Source: an uncultured Rhodospirillales bacterium (lineage in GTDB: Bacteria; Pseudomonadota; Alphaproteobacteria; Acetobacterales; Acetobacteraceae). From it: 64,000 bases of DNA. The DNA is taken from the NCBI GenBank assembly GCA_903928895.1, contig CAIYSR010000150.1:62001-126000 (forward strand). The letters are read 5' to 3'. Under the pieces are notes generated by a model, which was not told the DNA's origin, did no database searches, and saw only the letters and a program-made list of their open reading frames with translations. The number at the start of each line of letters is the position of its first letter. Position 1 is the first letter of the stretch. Position numbers and translations under genes: made by a program. Below are positions 1-9,323 of this stretch, in pieces.

Positions 1-85
1 TGTCGGCGATGACGATGCCGCCGAGCCTGACGCGGACCCGTTTGGCAGTCGCCGCGATGGTGATCCGCTTGGCGGTTGCGTCCAT
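1..85 (-). CDS. DUF427 family protein, N-terminal part only (cut by window edge)
   Basis: Only the first 28 codons are in the window; the gene continues past base 1. The start ATG is at 85-83 on the minus strand and has a good ribosome binding site, AGGAGA, about six bases upstream. The visible residues run MDATAKRITI and then KRVRVRLGGIVIAD. The stretch RVRVRLGGIVIAD resembles the opening of DUF427 proteins, small beta-rich proteins of unknown function. The gene is divergent from pyrB, with 84 bases between the two starts. The family call rests on a short segment and is tentative. Confidence 0.5.
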   Translation of the reverse strand, partial: MDATAKRITIAATAKRVRVRLGGIVIAD

Positions 86-169
86 GATGATCTCCTGGGT
101 ATTGCGCAAGCCTAGCACGGCGCGCGCGCGGGCTGTAACGTCCCGCCGAATCTTGCGGGAACAGCCCCA

Positions 170-1105
170 TTGGCCTCTGCTCAACGCCACCTGCTCCAGA
201 TCGAGGGCCTGCATCCGCCGGAGATCGACACCATGCTCGATCTTGCCGAGAGCTATGCCCTGCTCAACCGCTCCGGCAAGACCCAGCGCGACCTGCTGCG
301 CGGACGCACGCTGATCAATCTGTTCTTCGAGGACTCGACGCGCACCCGCACCAGCTTCGAACTGGCGGGCAAGCGGCTCGGCGCCGATGTGATCAACATG
401 TCGGTCAGCACCTCCTCGGTGAACAAGGGCGAGACCCTGCTCGACACGGCGGCCACGCTGAACGCCATGAACTGCGACCTGCTGGTGGTGCGCCACGGCG
501 ACTCCGGGGCGCCGGCGCTGCTCGCCCGCAAGGTCGATGCCGCCGTCATCAACGCCGGCGACGGCACCCATGAGCACCCGACCCAGGCGCTGCTCGACGC
601 CTTGACCATCCGCCGCCGGCGCGGCCGGCTGGAGGGGCTGACGGTGGCGATCTGCGGCGATGTGCTGCACAGCCGGGTGGCGCGCTCCAACATCTTCCTG
701 CTCTCCGCCATGGGCAGCCGGGTGCGCGTGATCGGCCCGCCGACGCTGATGCCGGCCGAGGTCGAACGCCTCGGCGTCGAGGTCTTCCACGACATGCGGG
801 CCGGGCTGAAGGACTGCGACATCGTCATGATGCTGCGTCTGCAGAAGGAGCGCATGACGCGCGGCCTGATCCCGTCGTTCCGCGAGTTCTTCCGCTTCTA
901 TGGGCTCGACGCCGAAAAGCTCGCCTTCGCCCGGCCCGACGCGCTGGTGATGCATCCCGGACCGATGAACCGGGGCGTCGAAATCGCCTCCGATGTCGCG
1001 GACGACCCGATCCGCAGCCTCATCAAGGAACAGGTGGAAATGGGGGTGGCGGTGCGCATGGCCGTGCTCGACATCCTCGCCCGCCGGAACAGCCGCAATG
1101 ACTGA
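170..1105 (+). CDS. pyrB: aspartate carbamoyltransferase catalytic subunit
   Basis: PyrB condenses carbamoyl phosphate with L-aspartate to give N-carbamoyl-L-aspartate, the committed step of pyrimidine synthesis in the cytoplasm. The 311-residue length is normal for the catalytic chain. The carbamoyl-phosphate loop STRTRTSF is at residues 56-63, HPTQALLD is near 136-143, and MHPGPMNRG near 264 is the aspartate-domain signature. The start is a TTG at 170, the only reasonable start, since the next in-frame Met (residue 21) would remove conserved sequence; GCGGGA lies 9-14 bases upstream. The 3' end overlaps the next gene by 8 bases. No pyrI-type regulatory subunit is nearby, so a PyrB-PyrC' assembly with the next product is likely. 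Confidence 0.96.
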   Translation: MASAQRHLLQIEGLHPPEIDTMLDLAESYALLNRSGKTQRDLLRGRTLINLFFEDSTRTRTSFELAGKRLGADVINMSVSTSSVNKGETLLDTAATLNAMNCDLLVVRHGDSGAPALLARKVDAAVINAGDGTHEHPTQALLDALTIRRRRGRLEGLTVAICGDVLHSRVARSNIFLLSAMGSRVRVIGPPTLMPAEVERLGVEVFHDMRAGLKDCDIVMMLRLQKERMTRGLIPSFREFFRFYGLDAEKLAFARPDALVMHPGPMNRGVEIASDVADDPIRSLIKEQVEMGVAVRMAVLDILARRNSRND

Positions 1106-2372
1106 CGTTGTCATCGAGAATGTCCGCCTGATCGACCCGGCCTCGGGCCTCGACCAGCCCGGCGCGTTGCTGGTGCGTGACGGCCGGATTGCCGATCTCG
1201 GCAGCGGCCTCGGCCGGCCCGATGGCGCGGCGGTGATCGATGGCGACGGCGCCGTCCTGTGCCCCGGGCTGGTCGACATGCGCGCCGAGGTGGGCGAACC
1301 CGGCGGGGAATATCGCGAAACCATCGCCTCGGCGGCGGTGGCGGCGGCGGCCGGCGGCATCACCAGCCTCGCCGCCCTGCCCGACACCCGGCCGGCGATC
1401 GACGATCCCGCCCTGGTCCGCCATCTACGCGCCCGCGGTGAGGAGACCGGCAGCCTGTCGATCCTGCCCTATGCCGCCGCCACCAAGGGCTGCAAGGGCG
1501 AGGAACTGGCCGAGCTCGGCCTGCTCCGCGAGGCCGGTGCCGTCGCCTTCACCGACGGCGCGCGGGCAATCGGCTCGGCGCGCATGATGCGGCTGATCCT
1601 GTCTTACGCCAAAGGCTTCGGCGCCCGCGTGGTGCAGCACCCCGAGGAGCCCTCGCTCGCCGAGGGCGGGGCGGCCACCTCCGGCGAACTCGCCACAAGG
1701 CTCGGTCTGCCCGCCATCCACCCCGCCGCCGAGGCCATCATGGTGGCGCGCGACATAAGGCTGCTGCGGATGACCGGAGGCATGCTGCATTTCGCCCATG
1801 TCTCGACCGGCGAGGCGCTGGACCTGATCCGCGCCGCCAAGGCCAGCGGGCTCGACGTCACCTGCGACACCGCGCCGCCGTATTTCGACCTTAACGAGAC
1901 CGCGATCGGCAATTTCCGCACCTATGCCAAGCTCTCCCCGCCCTTGCGCATCGAGGCCGATCGCCTGGCGGTGGCGGCCGCGCTGGCGGACGGCACCATC
2001 GATGCCGTCGCCTCGGATCACCAGCCGCGCGACGCCGACGACAAGCGGTTGCCCTTCGCCCAGGCCGCCCCCGGCGGCGCCGGGCTCGCGACCCTGCTGG
2101 CGGTGACGCTGGCGCAGGTCCATGGCGGCGGGCTGGCTTTGTCCCGCGCGATCGGTCTGCTCACCTGTGGCCCGGCGCGGCTGCTCGGGGTTGGCGCCGG
2201 AACGCTGGCCAAGGGCGCTCCCGCCGACCTTTGCCTGTTCGACCCCGATGCCGCCTGGCAGGTCGAGGCCGGGGCGCTGCCCGGCCGTGCCCAGAACACG
2301 CCATTCGATGGGCGGGCGCTGGAAGGCCGCGTGATCGGCACCTGGAAGGCCGGACGGAAGGTATTCGGATGA
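1098..2372 (+). CDS. pyrC: dihydroorotase-like protein lacking the metal HxH motif (PyrC' type)
   Basis: This 424-residue amidohydrolase-fold protein follows pyrB with an 8-base overlap. Active dihydroorotases bind zinc through a DxHxH motif at the end of the first barrel strand. Here that place reads D60-M-R62-A-E64, so both histidines are lost. HVST near residue 235 and the SDH of strand 8 near 306 remain. In pseudomonads a non-catalytic PyrC' of this kind is a structural partner needed to hold the PyrB dodecamer together, and a separate pyrC makes dihydroorotate. By analogy this is probably a PyrB scaffold and not an enzyme. The start chosen is the ATG overlapping pyrB; upstream codons of the open frame are pyrB shadow. 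Confidence 0.85.
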   Translation: MTDVVIENVRLIDPASGLDQPGALLVRDGRIADLGSGLGRPDGAAVIDGDGAVLCPGLVDMRAEVGEPGGEYRETIASAAVAAAAGGITSLAALPDTRPAIDDPALVRHLRARGEETGSLSILPYAAATKGCKGEELAELGLLREAGAVAFTDGARAIGSARMMRLILSYAKGFGARVVQHPEEPSLAEGGAATSGELATRLGLPAIHPAAEAIMVARDIRLLRMTGGMLHFAHVSTGEALDLIRAAKASGLDVTCDTAPPYFDLNETAIGNFRTYAKLSPPLRIEADRLAVAAALADGTIDAVASDHQPRDADDKRLPFAQAAPGGAGLATLLAVTLAQVHGGGLALSRAIGLLTCGPARLLGVGAGTLAKGAPADLCLFDPDAAWQVEAGALPGRAQNTPFDGRALEGRVIGTWKAGRKVFG

Positions 2373-2980
2373 TGACGGGCGTGAGCACCGAGACGGCGGT
2401 GATGCTGGCGGCGATCGCGGGCTACCTCCTGGGCTCGATCCCCTTCGGCCTGCTGCTGACCATGGCGGCCGGGCTTGGCGATGTCCGCAAGATCGGTTCC
2501 GGCAGTATCGGCGCCACCAACGTGCTGCGGACGGGCCGCAAGGGATTGGCCGCGCTCACTTTGCTGCTCGATGCCGCCAAGGGGGCCGCCGCCGTGTTGC
2601 TCTGCGGCGCGCTCGCCGGCGTCCCCGGTATCTTCTTCGGCGGCATCGCGAGCCTGATCGGCCACTGCTACCCGGTGTGGCTGAAGTTCAAAGGCGGCAA
2701 GGGCGTCGCCACTGCCCTCGGCATCATGCTCATGGCCGACTGGCGGGTCGCCGTCGCGGCCGGAGGCGTGTGGCTCGCGGTGGCGGTGGTGGTTCGGATT
2801 TCTTCGGCCGCTGCCCTCGCCGCCGCTGTCGCCGCTCCGCTTCTTGTCTGGCTTTTTGCCTCGCCGCAGCCGGTTCTCGGCCTCGTGCTGGCGGCCGTCG
2901 CGCTGGTGCTGCTGCGCCACAAGGACAACATCGCCCGCCTGCTCGCCGGCACCGAGCCGCGGATTGGCACGAAAAAGTGA
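2369..2980 (+). CDS. plsY: acyl-phosphate:glycerol-3-phosphate acyltransferase
   Basis: PlsY is an inner-membrane enzyme that transfers an acyl chain from acyl phosphate to glycerol 3-phosphate, the first step of phospholipid synthesis. The 203-residue hydrophobic protein has all three cytoplasmic loop motifs: SGSIGATNVLR near residue 44, GHCYPVWLKFKGGKGVAT near 97, and RHKDNIARLLAGTEPR at the C terminus. About five membrane segments are visible. Two adjacent ATGs (2369 and 2372) overlap the pyrC stop, so translation is probably coupled. Its stop overlaps the GTG of dprA. Confidence 0.95.
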   Translation: MMTGVSTETAVMLAAIAGYLLGSIPFGLLLTMAAGLGDVRKIGSGSIGATNVLRTGRKGLAALTLLLDAAKGAAAVLLCGALAGVPGIFFGGIASLIGHCYPVWLKFKGGKGVATALGIMLMADWRVAVAAGGVWLAVAVVVRISSAAALAAAVAAPLLVWLFASPQPVLGLVLAAVALVLLRHKDNIARLLAGTEPRIGTKK

Positions 2981-4083
2981 TCGATGCCGCCGACCGTCTG
3001 CGTCTGGCACGGACGGAGGGGGTCGGCCCAGTCACCTATCGCCGCCTGCTCGCCCGCTTCGGCAGCCCGGCCGCCGCGATCGAGGGGCTGCCGGAGCTGG
3101 CCCGCAGCGCCGGCCGGCGCGGCACGATTGCGATCCCGCCGCGGGCCGCGGCCGAGCGCGAGATCGCGGCGGTCGGGCGGCTGGGCGCGCAATTGCTGTT
3201 CTTCGGCACGCCCTCCTATCCCCCCCTGCTCGCCCAGACCGCGGACCCCCCGCCCGTGCTGGCGGTGGCGGGCGATCCGGGGCTGCTGAACCGTCGGGCG
3301 GTGGCCATTGTCGGCGCCCGCAACGCCTCGGCGAACGGGCGGCGGCTGGCCGAAATGATCGCGGGCGATCTCGCTGCGGCCGGCGTGGTGGTGGTCTCCG
3401 GCCTGGCGCGTGGCATTGATGCGGCGGCCCATATCGGGGCTTTGACCCAGGGCACCACTGCCGCCTGCATCGCCGGGGGCATCGACACCGCCTATCCGCC
3501 GGAGAACGCGCCGCTCCAGGCCCGCATCGCCCGGGACGGCGCGGTGGTCGCCGAAATGCCGCTCGGCACCATCGCCCAGGCCCGCCACTTCCCCCGCCGC
3601 AACCGGGTGATTGCCGGGCTCGCGCTCGGCGTCGTGGTGGTCGAGGCGGCCTTGAAATCCGGCAGCCTGATCACCGCGCGGCTGTCGCTCGAGGCCAACC
3701 GCGAGGTCTTCGCGGTCCCCGGCTCGCCGCTCGACGAGCGCTGCCGCGGCAGCAACGCCCTGCTCCGTGACGGCGCCCACCTCACCGAATCCGCCGCCGA
3801 CGTGCTCGCCGCCCTCGGCCAGCCGAGCCCGGGCTTCAGCGCCGCGCCCGGCTTCGCCGAGGCCTGGACCGAGTCCGATTTGCCCCCCGCCGAGCGCGCC
3901 CGCGCCGAACGCACCGTGCGCGAACTGCTGGGTCCCACGCCCTGCGGAGTTGACGATCTGATCCGCCGCTGCCAACTACCGGCGGCATCCGTCATGTCGA
4001 TCCTCTCGGACATGGAACTCGCGGGGCACTTGGAGACGCTGCCCGGCCACCGGGTGGCGCTGGTTGCAGGACAGGGCGGCTAG
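2977..4083 (+). CDS. dprA: DNA-protecting protein DprA
   Basis: DprA binds incoming single-stranded DNA during natural transformation and loads RecA onto it. The GTG start at 2977 overlaps the plsY stop as GTGA and gives 368 residues, the usual length. An N-terminal helix-hairpin region is followed by the Rossmann-like core: AVAIVGARNASANGRR near residue 108, SGLARGIDAAAH near 143, and HFPRRNRVIAGL with SGSLITA further on. A C-terminal winged-helix domain is recognisable from about residue 308. comEC, the competence DNA channel, is 16 kb away, so two core transformation genes lie in this window. Confidence 0.95.
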   Translation: MIDAADRLRLARTEGVGPVTYRRLLARFGSPAAAIEGLPELARSAGRRGTIAIPPRAAAEREIAAVGRLGAQLLFFGTPSYPPLLAQTADPPPVLAVAGDPGLLNRRAVAIVGARNASANGRRLAEMIAGDLAAAGVVVVSGLARGIDAAAHIGALTQGTTAACIAGGIDTAYPPENAPLQARIARDGAVVAEMPLGTIAQARHFPRRNRVIAGLALGVVVVEAALKSGSLITARLSLEANREVFAVPGSPLDERCRGSNALLRDGAHLTESAADVLAALGQPSPGFSAAPGFAEAWTESDLPPAERARAERTVRELLGPTPCGVDDLIRRCQLPAASVMSILSDMELAGHLETLPGHRVALVAGQGG

Positions 4084-4155
4084 ACCGCGATCGTCGACGG
4101 CCATCGGGCCGCTGGCGCGAATCGCCGGTCTGGTGGGTGCCTCGAACGGAGCAAA

Positions 4156-6849
4156 ATGTCGGACGTCGTCGTCGTCGAATCGCCCGCCAAGGCCAAGACA
4201 ATCAACAAGTATCTTGGCGGCGGCTATACCGTGCTGGCCAGCTTCGGCCATGTCCGCGACCTGCCGCCGAAGGACGGCAGCGTGCGCCCGGACGAGGATT
4301 TCGCCATGGACTGGGAATCCGATGCCCGCGGCGACAAGCAGGTCTCGGCCATCGTCAAGGCGCTCAAAGGGGCTAAAACCCTCTACCTCGCCACCGACCC
4401 CGATCGCGAGGGCGAGGCGATTTCCTGGCATGTCCAGGCCATGCTGGCCGAAAAACACGCGCTCAAGGGGGTGACGGTTCATCGCATCACCTTCAATGAG
4501 ATCACCCGCAACGCGGTGCGCTACGCCATCGCCCACCCCCGCGAACTCGACAAGCCGCTGATCGACGCCTATCTCGCGCGCCGCGCACTGGACTACCTCG
4601 TCGGCTTCAACCTCTCGCCGGTGCTGTGGCGCAAGCTGCCGGGCAGCCGCAGCGCCGGGCGGGTGCAGTCGGTGGCACTGCGCCTGATCTGCGAACGCGA
4701 GGCCGAGATCGAGATTTTCCGGCCGCGCGAATACTGGACCATCGACGCCGCTCTCCTCACCCCCGCCGGCGCCCCCTTCACCGCGCGGCTCACCCATCTC
4801 GACGGCAAGCGGCTCGACCAGTTCGACCTCAACAGCCAGGCCCTGGCGGAACGCGCCCGCGCCCAGGTCGAGGCCGGCGCCTTCAGCGTCGCCGCGGTCG
4901 AGCGCAAGCGGGTCAAGCGCAATCCGCCGGCCCCCTTCACCACCTCCACCCTCCAGCAGGAAGCCTCGCGCAAACTCGGCTTCGGCGCGCAGCAGACCAT
5001 GCGGGTCGCCCAGGGTCTCTATGAGGGGGTCGATATCGGCGGCGATACCGTCGGTCTCATCACCTATATGCGGACCGACGGCGTGCAGATGGCGGGCGAG
5101 GCGGTGACCGCCATTCGCGGCCATGTGCTGGAGGCCTACGGCAAGGACTACCTGCCCGGGGCGCCGCGCGAATACACCAGCCGCGCCAAGAACGCCCAGG
5201 AAGCGCACGAGGCGATCCGCCCGGTTGACGTGGCACTGACCCCGGACCAGGCCGCGCGGCACCTCACCCCCGACCAGAAGCGGCTCTACGAGCTGGTCTG
5301 GAAGCGGGCGGTGGCGAGCCAGATGCAGTCGGCCGAACTCGACCAGGTCGCGGTCGATGTCGCGGATCCCGCGAAACCGCAAGGCCCGCGCCTGCGCGCC
5401 AACGGCTCCATCCTGGCCTTCGACGGCTTCCTCAAGCTCTACCGCGAGGACCAGGACGACGGCGAAAGCGAGGACGACAACCGCATGCTGCCGCCGATGC
5501 GCGAGCGCGATCCGCTGCGCACCGCCGGCACCGGCTTCGTCAAGGCCGACCAGCATTTCACCCAGCCGCCGCCGCGCTACTCCGAGGCGAGCCTGGTCAA
5601 GAAGATGGAGGAGCTCGGCATCGGCCGTCCCTCCACCTATGCCTCGATCCTGACCGTGCTGCAGGACCGCAACTACGTGAAGCTCGACAAGAAGCGCTTC
5701 ATCCCGGAGGACCGCGGCCGCCTCGTCACCGCCTTCCTGACCAGCTTCTTCGAGCGCTATGTCGATACCAACTTCACCGCCGGGCTCGAGGAACAGCTCG
5801 ACGACATCTCGGGCGGGCGGGCCGATTGGCGCGCGGTGATGCGGGCGTTCTGGGAGCACTTCCACCAGGCCATCGACAGCACCCGCGATCTCAAGATCAG
5901 CGACGTCATCAACGCGCTCGATAATGATCTCGGGCCGCATTTCTTCCCCATCCGCGAGGACGGATCGGACCCGCGGGGCTGCCCGTCCTGCGCCAAGGGT
6001 CGCCTGGGCCTGAAACTCGGCCGCCACGGCAGTTTCATCGGCTGCTCCAACTACCCCGAATGCCAGTACACCCGCCGTCTCGCCATCGACGGCAACGATG
6101 AGGACGGCGGCACCCTGAAGGAGGGCATGCGCGAACTCGGCCATCACCCCGAGACCGGCGAGCCCGTCACCGTGCGGCGCGGCCCCTACGGCGTCTATGT
6201 CCAGCAGGGCGAACAGGTCACGGGCTCCAAGACTAAGCCGCGGCGGACCTCGCTACCCAAGGGTGTCGAGGGCGACAACGTCACGCTGGAACAGGCGCTC
6301 GGGCTGCTCAGCCTGCCCCGCCTCGTCGGCATCCATCCGGAGAGCCAGGAGCCGATCGAGGCCGGGATCGGGCGGTTCGGGCCGTTCGTGAAAATGGGCG
6401 GGGTGTTCGCCTCGCTCGACAAGGACGACGACGTGCTCGCGGTCGGGCTTAATCGCGCCGTCGACGTGCTGGCGCGCAAGCTTGCCTCGGTTCGCACCAT
6501 GGGCGGCCATCCCAAGGACAAGGAGCCGGTGCTGGTGCGCAAGGGGCGGTTCGGCCCCTATGTCCAGCACGGCAACACGGTGGCCAACCTGCCGCGCGAA
6601 CTGACGATGGACGACATCACGCTCGACCAGGCCGTGGCGCTGCTGGCGGAGAAGGGCAAGACCCTCAAGCCGCGCGGCTTCGCGGCGCGCAAGGGGGCCA
6701 AAGCCGCGCCGAAGGCCGCCGCTGCCAAGACGGTGGCGCCGAAAGTGGCCAAGGGGCCCGCCGCCAAGAAGCCGGCCGCGAAAAAGAAACCGGCGGCGAA
6801 AAAGAAGGCGGCGGCAAAGAAGCCCGCCGTCAAGAAGGCCGCGAGCTGA
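4156..6849 (+). CDS. topA: DNA topoisomerase I (type IA)
   Basis: TopA relaxes negative supercoils by cutting one strand and forming a covalent link through tyrosine. The 897 residues hold a TOPRIM domain (VVVESPAKAKTINKYL near residue 5, ATDPDREGEAISWH near 79), the catalytic domain with the active tyrosine at 304 in GLITYMRTDG, one four-cysteine zinc finger (CPSC...CSNYPEC near 614-642), several topoisomerase C-terminal repeats, and a lysine/alanine tail rich in KKPAAKK from about residue 850. The tail resembles histone H1-like DNA-binding tails and is common in alphaproteobacterial TopA. GGAG precedes the ATG by five bases. rnr begins two bases after the stop codon. Confidence 0.97.
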   Translation: MSDVVVVESPAKAKTINKYLGGGYTVLASFGHVRDLPPKDGSVRPDEDFAMDWESDARGDKQVSAIVKALKGAKTLYLATDPDREGEAISWHVQAMLAEKHALKGVTVHRITFNEITRNAVRYAIAHPRELDKPLIDAYLARRALDYLVGFNLSPVLWRKLPGSRSAGRVQSVALRLICEREAEIEIFRPREYWTIDAALLTPAGAPFTARLTHLDGKRLDQFDLNSQALAERARAQVEAGAFSVAAVERKRVKRNPPAPFTTSTLQQEASRKLGFGAQQTMRVAQGLYEGVDIGGDTVGLITYMRTDGVQMAGEAVTAIRGHVLEAYGKDYLPGAPREYTSRAKNAQEAHEAIRPVDVALTPDQAARHLTPDQKRLYELVWKRAVASQMQSAELDQVAVDVADPAKPQGPRLRANGSILAFDGFLKLYREDQDDGESEDDNRMLPPMRERDPLRTAGTGFVKADQHFTQPPPRYSEASLVKKMEELGIGRPSTYASILTVLQDRNYVKLDKKRFIPEDRGRLVTAFLTSFFERYVDTNFTAGLEEQLDDISGGRADWRAVMRAFWEHFHQAIDSTRDLKISDVINALDNDLGPHFFPIREDGSDPRGCPSCAKGRLGLKLGRHGSFIGCSNYPECQYTRRLAIDGNDEDGGTLKEGMRELGHHPETGEPVTVRRGPYGVYVQQGEQVTGSKTKPRRTSLPKGVEGDNVTLEQALGLLSLPRLVGIHPESQEPIEAGIGRFGPFVKMGGVFASLDKDDDVLAVGLNRAVDVLARKLASVRTMGGHPKDKEPVLVRKGRFGPYVQHGNTVANLPRELTMDDITLDQAVALLAEKGKTLKPRGFAARKGAKAAPKAAAAKTVAPKVAKGPAAKKPAAKKKPAAKKKAAAKKPAVKKAAS

Positions 6850-6850
6850 G

Positions 6851-9043
6851 ATGAAGAAGCCCCCCCGGCCCGCCCGGCGCGCGGAGGGGCTGCCGAGCCG
6901 CGCCGAGATCAAGCGCTTCATCGATGCGGCTCCCGGCCGGGTCGGCAAGCGCGAAATCAGCCAGCACTTCAACCTCGGCCCCGAGCATCGGGTGGCGCTG
7001 CGCGGCATCCTCAAAAGCCTCGCCCATGAAGGCAACGTCGCGCCGGCCGGCCATCGCCGCTTCACCGCGCCCGGCCGCCTGCCCGAGGCCATGGTGGTGC
7101 AGATCACCGGCACCGACCCCGACGGCGAGGCCATCGCCAGGCCGGTGAAATGGGAGGGCGACGGCCCGCCGCCGATGATCCTGATGGCGGCGGAACCGCG
7201 CGGCCGCCCGGCGCTCGCGCCAGGCGAGAAGGTGGTGGCCCGGCTCAAGCCGATCGGCGGCGGCAAATACGAGGGCCGCACCGTCAAGCGCCTGACCGAA
7301 ACGCCGGGCCGCGTGATCGGCGTGTTCAAGCCGAGCGTGCATGGCGACCGGCTGGTCCCGACCGACCGGCGCGCCAAGGCGGAATGGGCGGTGCCCTTTG
7401 GCGAATCGGGCGGCGCCGAGGACGGCGAGATCGTGCTCGCCGCGCCGCTTCCCGGCGGCGGCTACGGGCTCAAGCCGGTCCGCGTGATCGAGCGCCTGGG
7501 CAAGCTCGGCGACGCCCGCTCGGTCTCGCTGATCGTCATCCACACCCACGACATCCCGACCGAATTCTCCGCCGAAGCCCTGGCCGAGGCCGGCAAGGCG
7601 CGCGGCGTCACCGTGCGCGGCCGCACCGACCTGCGCGACCTGCCGCTGCTCACCATCGACGGCGAAGATGCGCGCGACTTCGACGACGCCGTCTTCGCCG
7701 AGACCACGCCCGAGGGCTTCCGCCTCGTCGTCGCCATCGCCGATGTCGCCCACTACGTCCGCCCCGGCAGCGCGCTCGACCGCACCGCCCGCACCCGCGG
7801 CAATTCCTGCTACTTCCCCGACCGTGTGGTGCCGATGCTGCCGGAGGCGCTGTCCAACGGCTGGTGCAGCCTGCGCCCGAACGAGGATCGCGGCTGCCTG
7901 TTCGTCGAAATGACGGTCGATGCCACCGGCCGCAAAACCGCCCACCGCTTCGGCCGCGGCCTGATGCGCTCGGCCGCGCGGCTCACCTACGAGGCGGTGC
8001 AGGAGGCGCAGGATCGCGGCGATGACCTCGGCCTGCCGATCCCCACCCTCTATGCCGCCTTCACCGCCCTGCTCGCCGCCCGCAACGCCCGTGGCACGCT
8101 GGATCTCGACCTGCCCGAGCGCAAGGTCACGCTCGACGAGGCCGGCCGCGTCGCCGCGGTGGCGCCCCGCCCGCGCCTGGACAGCCACCGGCTGATCGAG
8201 GAGTTCATGGTGCTGGCCAATGTCTGCGCCGCCGAGGAGCTGGAACGCCTGCACCTGCCCTGCGTCTACCGCATCCATGCGCCGCCCTCGGAGGAGAAGC
8301 TCGAAAACCTGCGCAGCTTCCTGCGCGGCTTCGACATCTCGCTGCCGCCGGGCAACCAGCTCCACCCCCGCGATCTCGACCGCGTGCTGAAAAAGGTCGC
8401 GGGCACCGAGGCCTCGGTCCTGGTCAGCGAAGTCATGCTGCGCAGCCAGATGCAGGCGGCCTACGACATCGACAACATTGGCCATTTCGGCCTCGCCTTG
8501 TCGCAATACGCCCATTTCACCAGCCCGATCCGCCGCTATGCCGACCTGCTCGTCCATCGCGCCCTGATCGCCGGGCTCAAGCTCGGCCCAGGCGGCCTCG
8601 CCCCGGAGGACCACGCCGGCCTCGCCGATGCCTGCGAACACATCACCGCCACCGAACGCCGCGCCGCGCTGGCCGAGCGCGATGCCATCGACCGCTACCT
8701 CGCCGCCTTCATGACCGACAAGGTCGGCCAGCATTTCGCTGCCCGCATCTCCGGCGTCATCCGCTTCGGCCTGTTCGTCACCGTGATCGAGAGCGGTGCC
8801 AGCGGCCTGGTGCCGATCTCCTCGCTGCCCGACGATTTCTACATCCACGACGAAGCCCGTCAGACCCTCACCGGGCGCCGCAACGGGCTCGAGTTCCGCT
8901 TGACCCAGGAGGTCGAGGTCCGCCTCGCCGAGGCCAGCCCGGTCACCGGCGGGCTGGTGTTCCACGTCATGCAGGGCGCCGGCGCCGGTGCCGGCCCCTC
9001 CCGGGGATCAGGCATGAGGCGGGATTTCCGCCGCCGCACTTGA
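6851..9043 (+). CDS. rnr: ribonuclease R
   Basis: RNase R is a processive 3'-5' exoribonuclease that degrades structured RNA, including rRNA and tmRNA-tagged messages. The 730-residue protein has an N-terminal winged-helix region, cold-shock type OB folds, the RNB catalytic domain with DGEDARDFDDAVF near residue 268 (the metal-binding aspartates), the QYAHFTSPIRRYADLLVHRAL signature near 553, and an S1 domain (GVIRFGLFVTVIESGASGLV) near 635. The gene is one base downstream of topA. The C terminus ends soon after the S1 domain and lacks the long basic tail of the E. coli enzyme. Confidence 0.97.
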   Translation: MKKPPRPARRAEGLPSRAEIKRFIDAAPGRVGKREISQHFNLGPEHRVALRGILKSLAHEGNVAPAGHRRFTAPGRLPEAMVVQITGTDPDGEAIARPVKWEGDGPPPMILMAAEPRGRPALAPGEKVVARLKPIGGGKYEGRTVKRLTETPGRVIGVFKPSVHGDRLVPTDRRAKAEWAVPFGESGGAEDGEIVLAAPLPGGGYGLKPVRVIERLGKLGDARSVSLIVIHTHDIPTEFSAEALAEAGKARGVTVRGRTDLRDLPLLTIDGEDARDFDDAVFAETTPEGFRLVVAIADVAHYVRPGSALDRTARTRGNSCYFPDRVVPMLPEALSNGWCSLRPNEDRGCLFVEMTVDATGRKTAHRFGRGLMRSAARLTYEAVQEAQDRGDDLGLPIPTLYAAFTALLAARNARGTLDLDLPERKVTLDEAGRVAAVAPRPRLDSHRLIEEFMVLANVCAAEELERLHLPCVYRIHAPPSEEKLENLRSFLRGFDISLPPGNQLHPRDLDRVLKKVAGTEASVLVSEVMLRSQMQAAYDIDNIGHFGLALSQYAHFTSPIRRYADLLVHRALIAGLKLGPGGLAPEDHAGLADACEHITATERRAALAERDAIDRYLAAFMTDKVGQHFAARISGVIRFGLFVTVIESGASGLVPISSLPDDFYIHDEARQTLTGRRNGLEFRLTQEVEVRLAEASPVTGGLVFHVMQGAGAGAGPSRGSGMRRDFRRRT

Positions 9044-9120
9044 CTCGGGGGGCCGGGGTGCGCGATTAACCGCTCCCTCTTGCTGCCAGCGGCAGCGCGA
9101 CCCCGGGTTCGGAAGATATC

Positions 9121-9288
9121 ATGGCCAAGTCCAACACCATCCAGATCAAGCTCGTGTCGACCGCCGACACCGGCTACTTCTACGTCACCAAAAAGAACGC
9201 GCGCGCCCAGACCGGCAAGCTGGAAATGTCGAAATACGACCCGGTCGTGCGCAAGCACGTCCCGTTCAAGGAAGCCAAGATCAAGTGA
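9121..9288 (+). CDS. rpmG: 50S ribosomal protein L33
   Basis: This 55-residue protein starts [20 protein letters not shown], then [20 protein letters not shown], and ends [10 protein letters not shown], which matches proteobacterial L33 throughout. GGAAG lies about six bases upstream of the ATG. It sits after rnr with a 77-base gap holding a small hairpin (9082-9096, GCTGCC-AGC-GGCAGC). The cysteine pairs of the zinc-binding type are absent, so this is the zinc-independent form. Confidence 0.97.
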   Translation: MAKSNTIQIKLVSTADTGYFYVTKKNARAQTGKLEMSKYDPVVRKHVPFKEAKIK

Positions 9289-9307
9289 TCCGGCGGACGG
9301 GCAGGGC

Positions 9308-9323
9308 GGCGGTTTACACCGCC
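9308..9323. terminator. short hairpin between convergent rpmG and pleD
   Basis: GGCGGT-TTAC-ACCGCC is a perfect six-base stem with a four-base loop. It starts 20 bases after the rpmG stop and spans the pleD stop codon (9314-9316). No clear T run follows on either strand, so it may be a weak bidirectional terminator or an mRNA 3'-end stabiliser. Confidence 0.35.

Noticed and set aside
253-855. Long antisense open frame opposite pyrB, and many similar long antisense frames (for example 3976-6147, 33798-37673, 47896-49611)
   Set aside because: They are mirror frames of clearly conserved genes in GC-rich DNA, with Arg/Gly/Ala/Asp-rich low-complexity translations and no family motifs.
9082-9096. 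Hairpin GCTGCC-AGC-GGCAGC as a terminator between rnr and rpmG
   Set aside because: No T run follows and it lies only 25 bases before rpmG, so it could equally be a leader structure. Mentioned only within the rpmG entry.
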